Counted from the stretch's first letter, positions 1-7,879 are shown. The stretch: DNA of 11,398 nt from Euperipatoides rowelli (GCA_003024985.2 PXIH01S0024462.1), one strand, 5' to 3'. Numbers and translations are program-made. Notes: a model not told the origin generated them from the sequence alone.

Positions 1-59
1 TTTTTTTTTAGTAAAAATCTTTGAAAATCAATAATAAAAAATAATAAAAATCTGTTACA

Positions 60-720
60 TTTGACCTTTAATCTTGTTAAAACAACTCCTAGTGTCTTAG
101 CTGCCCATGTAGTTGCTACAATTAAGACATTACTTTTCTTAGATATGGGAATCATATGGAATTTTTCCTGCCTTATACCTGTATATATTGATCACTAGGT
201 CTATGATTATTTCTAGCATATCATCATCTTCAGGAATTCTACCGATATGTTATTCCAATTGCTTTTCGTGGCCTAATCTTTTTCATAGCTTTCAGAATTT
301 CTCTTTAAAAATTGATGGCTCTTCATTACCATCTAGATATTCCCATTCCTCTGTATTTTCTTTTTCATAAAATTTCTTTATGTATTGCTTTCATCTTTCC
401 ACAATATTTTTAGTATATAGAAGTTTTACATCTTTACCCTTGATTCCTCCTGCTACTTTCTTCCACTTTGTTGCAATTCTTTTATTATTCTGTATAGTCT
501 AAATTTATGTTTTTATCCAGCTTTTCAATTTCTATACATTTATATTTATACCATTTTTGATTTATATGTTATCTCTACCTAATTAAATATACAGTAATAC
601 TTCTTTGCATTTTCATTTTTTGCTCACTACGTCTCAACAATCATGTCAAATTTAGTTAAAATAAACATGGGAGCTTTTGTTTGTTTTATTTCACCTTTTT
701 TGGCCATGACAATGCTGCAG
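60..720 (-). pseudogene. Decayed non-LTR retrotransposon reverse transcriptase fragment (linker to early RT domain)
   Basis: Reading the minus strand from about 700 down to 60 gives broken reading frames that follow the usual order of a non-LTR (LINE) polyprotein. A basic linker comes first, then a stretch with KQYIKKFYEKEN and EEWEYLDGN (open frame 390-295), then the KAMKKIRPRKAIG and VEFLK block that opens the RT finger region, then LEIIIDLVINIY. Near 60-130 there is a weak CSNY-like match to the following RT block. In-frame stops lie at 391-393, where a Trp is usual, and at 292-294, and several frameshifts are needed to follow the family pattern. It is therefore a dead fragment with neither end present. 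What is seen is the block order and motifs. The clade cannot be set from this much sequence. The short plus-strand open frame at 188-370 is its shadow. Confidence 0.6.
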
Positions 721-865
721 GACCATTGAACTTCATGATGTCCAAATGTTTACCAAATATGTTATCTTTACCTGAATTAGTTTACCNTTTAAGTATTTCT
801 GCATTGAATAATATTTCTTTCTACCATTAATCTACAAATACAAGATATCCTCTGAGAAGACAATC

Positions 866-1000
866 AAAACAAATTTCTGCAAATTAGTTTTTAAATTTTT
901 TTTTTTACAATTTTTATTATCTCTTTTTAGTCATAGATGCACTTTGTATCCTTGATATCACACTTAGACAATAGTACGTGTTGTATATAACATCCATGAA
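866..1000 (+). repeat. Direct repeat copy 1, diverged (partner 1801-1925)
   Basis: This block and the one at 1801-1925 share an ordered set of words in the same orientation: CAAATTAGTTTTT, then a T-rich run with TTTTTATTAT, then a TGCNNTNTGTNTCCTTGAT segment and TCACA. The preceding bases also correspond loosely (TCAAAACAAATTT against TCAAACAAACTTT). The two copies lie on either side of the retrotransposon fragment and its G/C-run inverted repeat. They are either an old duplication or two copies of one interspersed repeat. Confidence 0.45.
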
Positions 1001-1046
1001 AGGGTGTATATAGAAAATTTTTTTTTTTTNGGGGGGGGGGGCAAGC
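999..1046. repeat. Left half of T/G-run inverted repeat
   Basis: The sequence AAGGGTGTATATA is followed by a run of T, an N at 1030, eleven G and then CAAG. The reverse complement of 1636-1665 gives AAGGGTGTATATA, then eleven G, then CCAAG. The two ends are thus inverted relative to each other, differing mainly by an inserted T-rich stretch on the left. This arrangement suggests terminal inverted repeats of a small DNA element of about 670 bp, but the homopolymers make the match easy to overrate. Confidence 0.4.
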
Positions 1047-1112
1047 ATATTCATCCATCAGATTAGTAGGATATAGTTTCCTAGTATGCCTATCCGGAGT
1101 TTTTAAAACAAA

Positions 1113-1175
1113 ATCATTTTACCGCTCTTAATGTGGTTGATCACTGATCAACCATATTTAGAGCGTTAAAATGAT
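1113..1175. repeat. Near-perfect hairpin: 30-bp arms, 3-bp loop
   Basis: Bases 1113-1142 and 1146-1175 are reverse complements with only three mismatches, separated by ACT. The inner part TGGTTGATC-ACT-GATCAACCA is perfect. The right arm belongs to the retrotransposon reading frame that starts just after it. The left arm is therefore an inverted copy of that stretch. Sequence further left does not continue the inverted copy. Confidence 0.8.
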
Positions 1176-1610
1176 TGCAATACCTTTAACTGATCATAAA
1201 ATGTTATCATTTAGAATTGGTAAGGAATTATATATTAAGAAGGCACCATTATGGAAAATGAAACCTCAGGATGTAGATGATATGTTGTTATTGGACATGG
1301 TAAAAGATTCAGTGAAAAACTTTTATGAGGATGATCCAATATATAATGAAANGTGGGATATAATAAAATCTGAAATTGCAAGTTTTTCAGAATATAGGAA
1401 AGTTCAAAGAGGAAAAAAGGATAAGCTTGATATTATGCTAAAAAAAGAGGAAGGACAGATTGGAGAAATTAAAAAATATTTGCTTGATGATGACATGGGT
1501 TCAGAGACATTGTTAAAAAACGATGTGCAGGATATGTTTTATGAGATAAAAAGAGAAGTAATAAGTTTAAAAATGATAAAAGAAAAGTATCTTATAAACA
1601 CTGCAGATTT
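1146..1610 (+). pseudogene. Non-LTR retrotransposon fragment: end of endonuclease domain plus linker
   Basis: An open frame runs from an ATG at 1171 to a stop at 1750-1752, but only the part to about 1607 looks like protein. It begins with the TDHKMLSFRI motif that closes APE-type endonucleases of non-LTR retrotransposons (the His of the terminal S/T-D-H motif is present). A short LWKM segment follows, then a charged, probably coiled-coil linker (WDIIKSEIASFSEYRKVQ, KKEEGQIGEIKKYL) as found between endonuclease and reverse transcriptase in L1/Tx1-like elements. The frame stays LINE-like a few codons upstream of the ATG (LINHI, a TAG, then SVK), so that ATG is not a true gene start. After 1607 it runs into T, G and C homopolymers and stops resembling a protein. 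An N at 1352 leaves one codon unknown. The upstream endonuclease and downstream RT are absent, so this is a dead insert. Confidence 0.65.
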
Positions 1611-1665
1611 TTTTTTTTGGGGGGGGCAGGGCCCCCTTGGCCCCCCCCCCCATATATACACCCTT
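1608..1665. repeat. T-run/G-run/C-run block, right half of inverted repeat
   Basis: Eleven T are followed by eight G, then CAGGGCCCCCTTGG, eleven C, and TATATACACCCTT. The G and C runs can pair with each other. The outer part is the inverted partner of 999-1046. The abrupt switch from coding-like sequence at 1607 to this block marks the end of the retrotransposon fragment. Confidence 0.5.
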
Positions 1666-1800
1666 GCATCCATGTATCTAATTAACAAATTGTTACCTCT
1701 TAGTAAAATTGGTTTAAAGCATGTCTCCTTTAATTTGTATTTCTACTCATAGAGGCTATTCCATGTCTCCACTATTCAAACAAACTTTAACACATGCAGC

Positions 1801-1925
1801 AAATTTCGTACAAATTAGTTTTTTTTTTAAAGATTTTTTATTATTGCAGCTATATTTCGGTTATTGATCACAGGGGTGCTGTGTGTGTCCTTGATTTCTC
1901 ACATTATACACTCATGATATATGTG
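1801..1925 (+). repeat. Direct repeat copy 2, diverged (partner 866-1000)
   Basis: This is the second copy of the repeat described at 866-1000. Shared landmarks are ACAAATTAGTTTTTTT, TTTTTATTATTGCAG and TGTCCTTGATTTCTCACA, in the same orientation and order. Confidence 0.45.
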
Positions 1926-2589
1926 TAATTTATTATTAAATTCCTAAATATATTGTTTCTACTTATATTAGTTTTCATTTTATTTAATTCCAGATTTATT
2001 TATCTTTTTTCGTTGTTACAAATTAGTGTTACATTTCCCTTGCCCCTTAGAAAATGATTATGCTTCAACACAGACTGCCTGGCTATAACCTATTTAGGAA
2101 ATGTGAATACAATGCATCCAACATTTAAAAAAATAATGCAATCGTGCTTGCGAACCGGCTAATTATAAGACTTTAAAGACCAAAATCAATAAACATTATT
2201 CCAGCTGCAGTATATGGAAACATCCCTTTTCTTGTGAATAAAGTTTGAGGAAAATTATAATTCCCCTTGACTGAAAATCTATGAATGATATTTGCTTTTT
2301 AACAGCCTTACATTAAGTTTGAGAAGCTCTCAAGAAAAGAAAAATTCCAAAGTGTCAGAACTGCCTTAGCTTCCAAAATTTTAATGAAACCTTACACTGG
2401 GTTCTCATTTTACCTTTATGATAAAGAAATTTGCTGTATATGAAAATAAAATCGTAGGATAAAAACGGAAATTGATAATGTGCTGATAGTTTTATGATCT
2501 TATCTTGCGTAAAGAGATGTTGTAGTGTATGAATAAAAGAAAAGATTGTCTGCTAGATAGTACACAGATCATAATATATTATGAATACA
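1926..2589. other. AT-rich stretch with no feature recognised
   Basis: I see no credible coding frame, RNA gene or ordered repeat here. It separates the repeats around 1800-1925 from the end of the second retrotransposon remnant. A word ACAAATTAGTGTTACA near 2017-2032 echoes the ACAAATTAG of the upstream direct repeats but does not extend. Confidence 0.4.
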
Positions 2590-3520
2590 TTATGTGTGAA
2601 ATAGAACAATAATACATACCTATACACAGGCACATCCATGCAGAATAACATCTTCCAATACTGGTGGTTTGGGGTTCATAAACACTTAAAACAGATTTAT
2701 AGTCATATTGAGATTGAATTTTTTTTATGATCGTAAAACAAGTAACTCGATTTACACGAATTTCATTTTTAAAAGAGTTCATTCAATCGTTTAATTTCTA
2801 TACAAATTCCATTTCATAGTTAACCATTCTATTTGATGTGAAGTTATATTTTGGGATATCTTTGGCCGATTCCTTTATCAAAGTAAATTCATTGCATCCT
2901 CTTATTTTTGTACATATTTATTTCCTTGTGAAGATATAAATTAATGGATCATTAGTCTACTATGAAAGTTCTTATTAAAAAAATATATCGCCTCTCAATG
3001 AATGTTGTGAGGGAGTCAAAATTTTTATAATCTGGAATCTTTTATTGTAGCCTATTCTGTAAATCTTAATCCATGAACCATTTTGATAAATCTTCTTGTA
3101 CACTTATCTAGTTTTTATATTTATATTTTATAAGAAGGATACCAGACAACTCCACAGTGATCAGGGACTGGCTGGACAAATGAAGTATGTAATTTTTTAA
3201 ACATATGTCCATCAATATGGCCAAAAAAGTTCCTCAAAAAGCCCATCTTTCAATTCATTTTTTTAATAATACTACGGTATAACAATGTAGGAGAAATCGA
3301 ATTTAGAATCAAAAAATTAAATCAAGATCTTTATGGCTATTTACTTTTTCTAGAATTGTGACATCAATGTGAAGACTGTATCATGGTTCTTTCCTATGAA
3401 AAGGTGTTTACAATTAGAAATATTTAATGATAGTCTATTCTCAATAGACCAATAATTGTTGATCTTTTCAATATCTTCTGTGAAGATACCAATTGTCTTC
3501 CTGCAATATGTTTCTATTGC
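2590..3520 (-). pseudogene. Decayed non-LTR reverse transcriptase, C-terminal part (jockey/CR1-like)
   Basis: Minus-strand frames read downward from 3520 follow the C-terminal half of jockey/CR1-type reverse transcriptases. The blocks are IEKINNYWSIENRLSLN, then NCKHLFIGK (about 3475-3390), then a frameshifted stretch, then FVQPVPDHCGVVWYPSYK (3182-3128), CTRRFIKMVHGL (about 3107-3070), and TPSQHSLRGDI (about 3025-2990). A basic tail SFKNEIRVNR follows near 2776. These match the family's thumb and connection blocks (R/Q-P-x-x-x-x-C-x-x-V-W, the RRxxK segment and the S-L-RGD segment). Many stops and frameshifts interrupt it, so it is inactive. The remnant continues on the far side of the MITE at 3824-3995. 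The 67-codon minus-strand open frame at 2579-2782 is its degenerate end, not a separate gene. Confidence 0.7.
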
Positions 3521-3528
3521 ACAATTTC
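3521..3528. repeat. Target-site duplication ACAATTTC, left copy
   Basis: The same eight bases occur at 3816-3823, exactly outside the other end of the inverted-repeat element. An 8-bp duplication is typical of hAT-superfamily (and P) transposons. Confidence 0.85.
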
Positions 3529-3815
3529 ACTAGCGTCTGGCTATCAAACTGCGCAGCAATATTACTAACAAATTAGCCAATCATTTGCCGGCTACCAAAA
3601 TCATCTCCCACGTGATCATTTCATTCACAAAAAGCATACTAGCAAGTTGTAGGCTAATATCGTTTCGTTTTAGTGTTAGGGTTATTTTTTAAAGTAATTA
3701 CACCTTTCAAAATTATATTTTAAATTAAATTAAATATAACAATTACGAAATTTGGCAAATGATTGATTATTTTTTTTAGTAATATTGCTGCGCAGTTTGA
3801 TCGCCAGACGCTAGT
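3529..3815. mobile_element. 287-bp MITE with 61-62 bp terminal inverted repeats (hAT-like)
   Basis: The ends ACTAGCGTCTGGC and GCCAGACGCTAGT are perfect inverted repeats. Similarity carries on inward for 61-62 bp (left 3529-3589, right 3754-3815), including the shared block ATCAAACTGCGCAGCAATAT and an inner CAATCATTTGCC. The flanks carry a perfect 8-bp duplication. The interior of about 165 bp is AT-rich and codes for nothing, so this is a non-autonomous MITE that would need a transposase from elsewhere. The 8-bp duplication points to hAT, though P-type elements also make 8-bp duplications. It sits inside a minus-strand reverse transcriptase remnant. Removing the element and one duplication restores continuity of that remnant's block order, so the MITE is younger than the retrotransposon. 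Confidence 0.9.
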
Positions 3816-3823
3816 ACAATTTC
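3816..3823. repeat. Target-site duplication ACAATTTC, right copy
   Basis: This is an exact copy of 3521-3528, directly abutting the terminal GCTAGT of the MITE. Confidence 0.85.
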
Positions 3824-3995
3824 AAATCAACCCATAAATGTGAATGTTGCAATTAATACCTACAGTATATCAATATCGTAAGTTTATAAGTTGAACAATG
3901 TATCGGAGAACATGCATTCCTGTGGCACTTCTTTATAAATACAGAAAACCTTGGATATCATGTTTCCAATCTTTACAGATAGGCTTGTATCTTAT
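3824..3995 (-). pseudogene. Upstream piece of the jockey/CR1-like reverse transcriptase remnant
   Basis: The minus strand at 3932-3891 reads EVPQECMFSDTLFN, matching the G-V-P-Q-G-S-x-L-G-P-x-L-F block of reverse transcriptases. DWKHDIQGFLYL lies just before it at about 3980-3940, where the family has a W-x-x-x-F-L segment. A stop follows directly after LFNL. The sequence then enters the MITE, beyond which the same protein pattern resumes at 3520. The catalytic YxDD block is not recognisable. Upstream of about 3995 the retrotransposon signal fades. Confidence 0.6.
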
Positions 3996-5320
3996 TTAAA
4001 TAGCATTTAATCCACAATCAAAAACTAACACTTAATGTAGCCTAATTAAGAACCATATCCTCTTGGGGGCTCGGGTCTTAAGTTTAATTTGATCTAAATT
4101 TATGTGAGTTTTATGTATAATCAATACAGTTTTCTTATTTCAATAAGTGCTGCATTGTTCAGGAATCAGGGCCCTCACCAGAAAAATCCTACAGAGATGG
4201 TGTATCATTTAGTATGGTAGTAGGCTTAGGCCTACCTAATTTTTACGTTGAATCAAATCGTAGCCTCCAGAAGTCTGGATTCGGGCTACAATATTTTCTT
4301 TTCTTTACCACTTGGTGTTGGATGAATTTTATGTACGGTACCGGTACTGAGCTTTCTTGACTTTTCAAGCTTAAGGTGGATCGAGCGATCAATTGTTCTG
4401 AGGGGTAGCCTAAGTTTAACGAAAATCATTTGGCATTAAAAATTATTATTAATTTGCAGATTAACAAGTTGCGATACGATTAAATGGAAAATTGATATCA
4501 TCGGGCAAGAGACTTAATTTTTAAACATTGTTAGCTTAGTTCTATAAATAGTGTTTTCAACGTACAGTATGATTTGGAGAGTTAAACTGAAAAAATGTAT
4601 CAGTATAAACTTTCTCTATGTTTTTTTTTTTAAACTTTATTTCATTTTAAGTTTTTTTTTTTTTTAATTGTAGCTAGAATTGATGAATTAAAAAGTTAAT
4701 ACGTGTAAATAAAGTCTACATCTTTCCATAGGGCTAGGACTTTATTTTCTAAAATGTGTAAGATCTAATTAATTTGTCTGTCATGTAAATTGTCTATCTA
4801 TATACCATGTTTGGTGTTACAATAAAACCCTATATAATATAATAACATAAAGCTTACTGTAAAATCTACTTTTTTATGTTATTAATTTACAGTTGGCTAA
4901 TGTAAATTTGGTGCAATAAAAAATATTTATATAATCTAACTTTAAATAAAATATTATTTTCTTCACTTGAACTCTTAGTCTTGACGTTCAATTCTAGAAT
5001 TTTAATAGTTAATGTCATAAATCACTTCAGAGGTCAAGTGGATATTTTAATGTCATTAAATAAAGATGAAATCAGTGATATTATAATAATGTCTATCCAA
5101 ATGTTAGTAATATTTTAATCATTCTGAATATAAATTTATGTAGCAAAATCACATTATAGTGAAATAAAATTTCTATTCTAATTTTTTAAAAAAAAAAGAG
5201 CTAAATTGGGAAGCTACAGTATTATATAATATCGAATGTCTATGTTCACTATACAATTTGACCAATCTGCACAAATATGGCATAGGCTACTTACATATCT
5301 AGGGGCCGGGTGGCAACATA
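3996..5320. other. 1.3 kb AT-rich stretch, no gene recognised
   Basis: No coding frame, RNA gene or clear transposon end was seen on either strand. Small oddities only: TAGGCTTAGGCCTACCTAA near 4221-4239, TACGGTACCGGTAC near 4333-4346, and T-runs at 4620-4665. The AGGCCTA and ACCGGTAC words recur in some invertebrate repeats but cannot be assigned here. Confidence 0.4.
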
Positions 5321-5600
5321 GGCATCATTAAACTATGACACCCCAAACCCTGACAACCAACCCCCTCGAGCAATTAAAAAACTATTGGACCAATCGGGGC
5401 CAAATTTGGCTTACTAAGTCTCTAAGATTCAGCAGAATTATAGGCTTTAATAATACTAGGTCATGCCCCCTTCCCCTATGGACCATGGGAAATTCCTAAA
5501 CCCTTGGACCAATCGGGACCAAAATAGGCTATCATTAAATTGGGTCACTCCACTCCCTACTTTGATCCCCCCCTACCCGAGGGAACAGCAGGACCTTTCT
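5321..5600. repeat. Imperfect tandem repeat, about 2.5 copies
   Basis: Three blocks start with AGGC followed by an ATCATTAAA-like segment (about 5320, 5442, 5526). The first and third run on to a pyrimidine-rich, ACCCC-rich stretch. The first two contain TTGGACCAATCGGG at 5385-5398 and 5504-5517, followed by GGCCAAA or GACCAAA. Spacing between equivalent points is roughly 85-120 bp, so copies differ by deletions. The block is clearly richer in G and C than its surroundings. The 62-codon plus-strand frame inside (5463-5651) has no protein-like pattern. Confidence 0.65.
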
Positions 5601-5779
5601 GCTAGTATATTATATTTTAAATTCAAAACTATAATCTTAAATACTAGATAGAAATGTGTCACTGTATTTAAAGGCTATACACAATAAAAATACCACTGTT
5701 TCTTTCTTTAAAAAAAAATCCATTTTTTTTTAAATTTTAAATAAAACATTATTTAAAGATTGACCATCATAGCAGTAGA

Positions 5780-6440
5780 GAGATTACAGCGTTCTGGAAC
5801 ACTTCTGGGTCAAAGGTCACTTCCTGTTTCTTATAGATTTAAGGCCTTTTTACCGGAAATGATGACATATTATGATGTATTATGGGATATATGTCCATCC
5901 ATAATGCATTACAAAATCCAAGATGGCCAACTTCCGGTTCCTGTTTCTTAAAGGTATAAGGGCTCTTTAGAACCGAAAGTGACAATCCAAGATGGTTGAC
6001 CCTGTTTCCGGCCTAGGAGCTACAACACCTACCTATAATGCATTACAAAATCCAAGATGGCAACTTCCGGGTCCTGTTTTTCTGGATATTAGAGCATTTA
6101 AAGCTTTATTATCCAGAATATATTGCATTATGGGATAAAGGCCCCTCCCATTCAGGATTAACCAGCACTTCTGGTGCAAGATGGCTGACTTCCGGTTCCT
6201 GTTTTATTGCTATAGGTGCTAAAACACCTTTCCATTATGCATAGCAAAATCCAAGATGGTGGATGTTTAAAATATCTACCCATAATGCATTACAAAATTC
6301 AAGATGGTTGACTTCTGGTTTTTTTTTTTTAATTGTATTAGGTGCTAAAACACCTACCCATAATACATTGTAAAATCCAATCTGGGGGATGTCTAAAACA
6401 CCTACCCATAATGCATTGCAAAATCTAAGATGGCCAACCA
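5780..6440. repeat. Degenerate tandem array with CATAATGCATTACAAAATCCAAGATGG core
   Basis: A 27-bp core close to CATAATGCATTACAAAATCC followed by AAGATGG occurs at 5900-5926, 6033-6060, 6233-6259, 6281-6307, 6359-6385 and 6407-6433. Further partial units are at 5984-6000 and 6176-6199. In the better copies the core runs straight into GGCCAACTTCCGGTTCCTG or a close variant (5924-5943, 6059-6078, 6183-6201). GGTGCTAAAACACCTACC-like sequence fills the gaps (6214-6230, 6341-6358, 6394-6406). Spacings range from 48 to 173 bp, so units have been gained and lost. Several short open frames on both strands here (for example 5760-5951, 6038-6244 and 6235-6483) are products of the repeat. Confidence 0.8.
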
Positions 6441-6445
6441 GAAGT

Positions 6446-6690
6446 GACATCATAGGATGCACAGAAGTGTGTGCGAATAACATGGAAAATATTTTTGAAA
6501 ATTTTATAAGTTTTTAATTCATTCAAAATGGCGGACCAGAAGTCAGTCATCTTGGATGCGCAGAACGATGCATGAAAAACTTGGAAAATATTTTTTTAAA
6601 AATTAAAAAAAAAATGAAATTTTTTAATTTATTCAAAATGGCGGATGGTGGTCATCTTGGATGCTCAGAAGTGGATACATTACTAGAAAG
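6446..6690. repeat. Second tandem repeat, period about 100-105 bp, 2.3 copies
   Basis: Units begin with GACATCATAGGATGCACAGAAG (6446), GTCATCTTGGATGCGCAGAACG (6546) and GTCATCTTGGATGCTCAGAAGT (6651). Each of the first two runs through a GGAAAATATTTTT stretch and TTTTTAATT to ATTCAAAATGGCGGA (6522-6536, 6632-6646). The third copy is truncated after about 40 bp. CATCTTGG is the reverse complement of the CCAAGATG in the preceding array, so the two families probably share an origin. Confidence 0.75.
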
Positions 6691-6787
6691 ATGGGGTTTG
6701 AAGTCCTGCATAATCTGCAAACATCATGTTGTAACATGCAAAGATATGTTGAGGAACATGTTAGACCATTATGTAAGCATGCAGTGA
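6690..6787 (+). other. Short Cys/His-rich open stretch, coding status doubtful
   Basis: One frame reads SCIICKHHVVTCKDML and ends at a stop at 6785-6787. It has a C-x2-C pair and several His, which could recall a zinc-binding finger. It lies upstream of the first promoter and has no start codon of its own outside the repeat sequence. The same DNA is open in a second frame as well. It may be a remnant of a further gene or chance. Confidence 0.15.
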
Positions 6788-6850
6788 TCTCTAATTGATC
6801 CAAAAAATCATGTGGGAAGTAAAAGGCTCTAAAAATGGAGGGAAAGTCTT

Positions 6851-6937
6851 ATTGGCAAAAAAAGCAGGGCATTCTATTGGTTAATGTCAAAGCATGATGT
6901 ATTTCCATGCAGTTGAATATGACCATGCATATAAAAA
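6851..6937 (+). promoter_or_regulatory. Promoter 1: two inverted CCAAT boxes plus TATA box
   Basis: ATTGG occurs at 6851-6855 and 6876-6880, the latter within CTATTGGTTAA, whose reverse complement is TTAACCAATAG. TATAAAAA lies at 6930-6937. With a start site about 30 bp downstream, transcription would begin near 6960 and the first ATG (6983) would follow at once. This is a pattern-based call. Confidence 0.6.
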
Positions 6938-6982
6938 CCCCATGAAAAAATTATGTCACTACCTTCTCAAGAGCCTTAGAGA

Positions 6983-7538
6983 ATGAACCCTAATGTTAAT
7001 CAACCAGAAGCCCTCAATGTTACATCAACTGGAGAGATGGAGACCCTTGTAAGCCAAGAGATAGGCGGGCTACTAGTGACACTGATGCGGACTGAGATCA
7101 CCAATCTCGAACAACAAATCGGCGCTCAAAGTGAAGTGTATTTCTTACCACCAGGGAAAATTGAAACTAGAGCAGCAATTAGATGCTAAGAAAAAGAACT
7201 TGGTATGTATAAAATGAAATATTTTTTTCTAAGTGTATTATTTTAAATGTTAGATATTCATTATTATATTTTTTTTCTAAATATTATTTTATTAGATATT
7301 ATACATCCACTATTGTTTCTCTGTTTCATTATTTATAGAAAATTTCAACCCCTTTATACCTCAACTGGAAATCACCACGGATTCACCCCAACAATCACCA
7401 CCTGTATTTAAATGCAACTATTTCGGCTGTGATGAGTTCGCAGTGGAGAATTCTGACTATTGTGCCCTCACTGATCACGACTATGAAGGGTTCGCCCAAA
7501 GAATACCTGAAGTCTGTGATTATGATTACCATCACTAG
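6983..7538 (+). pseudogene. Two-exon gene remnant with possible C3H zinc finger, function unknown
   Basis: The frame opens at ATG 6983, the first ATG after the TATA box. Exon 1 runs to 7202 (TTG before GTATGT) and exon 2 from 7339 to the stop at 7536-7538. The reading phase is preserved across the proposed 136-bp intron: one base of a codon is left before it and two follow it. One stop, TAA at 7187-7189, breaks the frame near the end of exon 1. Exon 1 encodes an acidic, Gln-rich segment (VSQEIGG, ITNLEQQIGAQ) that could form a short helix. Exon 2 encodes a Pro/Ser/Thr stretch (TTDSPQQSPP), then FKCNYFGCDEF and NSDYCALTDHD. The pattern C-x4-C-x10-C-x4-H fits a small zinc-binding finger, although the last spacing is unusual. 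No known family is recognised. It is the first gene of the integrase-bearing remnant by position and promoter type. Confidence 0.45.
7203..7338 (+). other. Predicted GT-AG intron, 136 bp
   Basis: The donor is TTG|GTATGT at 7203. The acceptor is TTTATAG ending at 7338, preceded by a T-rich tract (TTGTTTCTCTGTTTCATT). The interval is far more AT-rich than the exons on either side and is full of stops. The flanking frame joins in phase. Confidence 0.6.
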
Positions 7539-7879
7539 ACTTCATCTTCCCCTCACTAGATTCCATATTATCAACCCCAATATTAACATCCACTCAAAAT
7601 GAAATACAATGTACTCCTACTCTGAATGATACCATCTTCCCAGGATGAATTACCCTCCACACCGGATAATCAATCCATCTCCAGAGCACTACCACTAAAA
7701 TGACAAGAGAAGCTATGTATTTAAATGTCATGATAGCTACAGTAACCAATCGGAAATTTAAGGAACATATTTCTGCGGCAAGCATTACTCGTCGAATCAA
7801 TTGGGGCACCCATAACTTTACAATAAATACTATGGCATTAAAACCCCAATTAAACACCAAAGAATATATATCCCTGTAA
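7526..7879 (+). pseudogene. Frameshifted coding-like stretch, possibly a second small gene
   Basis: Three plus-strand open stretches follow one another. Frame 2 is open 7526-7645 (Ser/Thr/Leu/Pro-rich, with LDSILSTP and TPTLNDTIFP). The next frame covers about 7626-7700 (DELPSTPDNQ). Then there is an ATG-led frame from 7700 to TAA at 7877-7879, 59 codons (MTREAMYLNVMIATVTN, SAASITRRINWGTH). No family is recognised. They may be a frameshifted downstream extension of the preceding two-exon gene or a separate small gene. Against this, the opposite strand is also open here (8010-7594) and would encode a very hydrophobic 138-residue protein. I prefer the plus strand because both neighbouring genes and all three promoters point that way, and because hydrophobic residues are what the complement of an A-rich coding strand produces. 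Confidence 0.3.

Noticed and set aside
188-370. 60-codon plus-strand open frame
   Set aside because: It is antisense to a recognisable reverse transcriptase remnant and is a Ser/Phe-rich shadow of it.
1611-1752. Last 47 codons of the plus-strand LINE frame
   Set aside because: They translate T, G and C homopolymers and repeat sequence, with no protein-like continuation of the linker.
2579-2782. Separate small minus-strand gene
   Set aside because: Its beginning matches the basic tail that follows the RT C-terminal blocks, and the rest has no start context or pattern. It is treated as part of the retrotransposon remnant.
3675-3685. TGTTAGGGTTA as a telomere-like repeat
   Set aside because: There is only one and a half units, inside the MITE interior, with no array.
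5900-6440. CRISPR-like array
   Set aside because: Repeat spacing is irregular, the intervening sequence is also repeated, and the context is eukaryotic.
5463-6483. Several 60-80 codon open frames within the tandem arrays
   Set aside because: They share the repeat's own words in translation (for example the same MHYKIQDG-type string twice) and occur on both strands. This is what repeat DNA produces.
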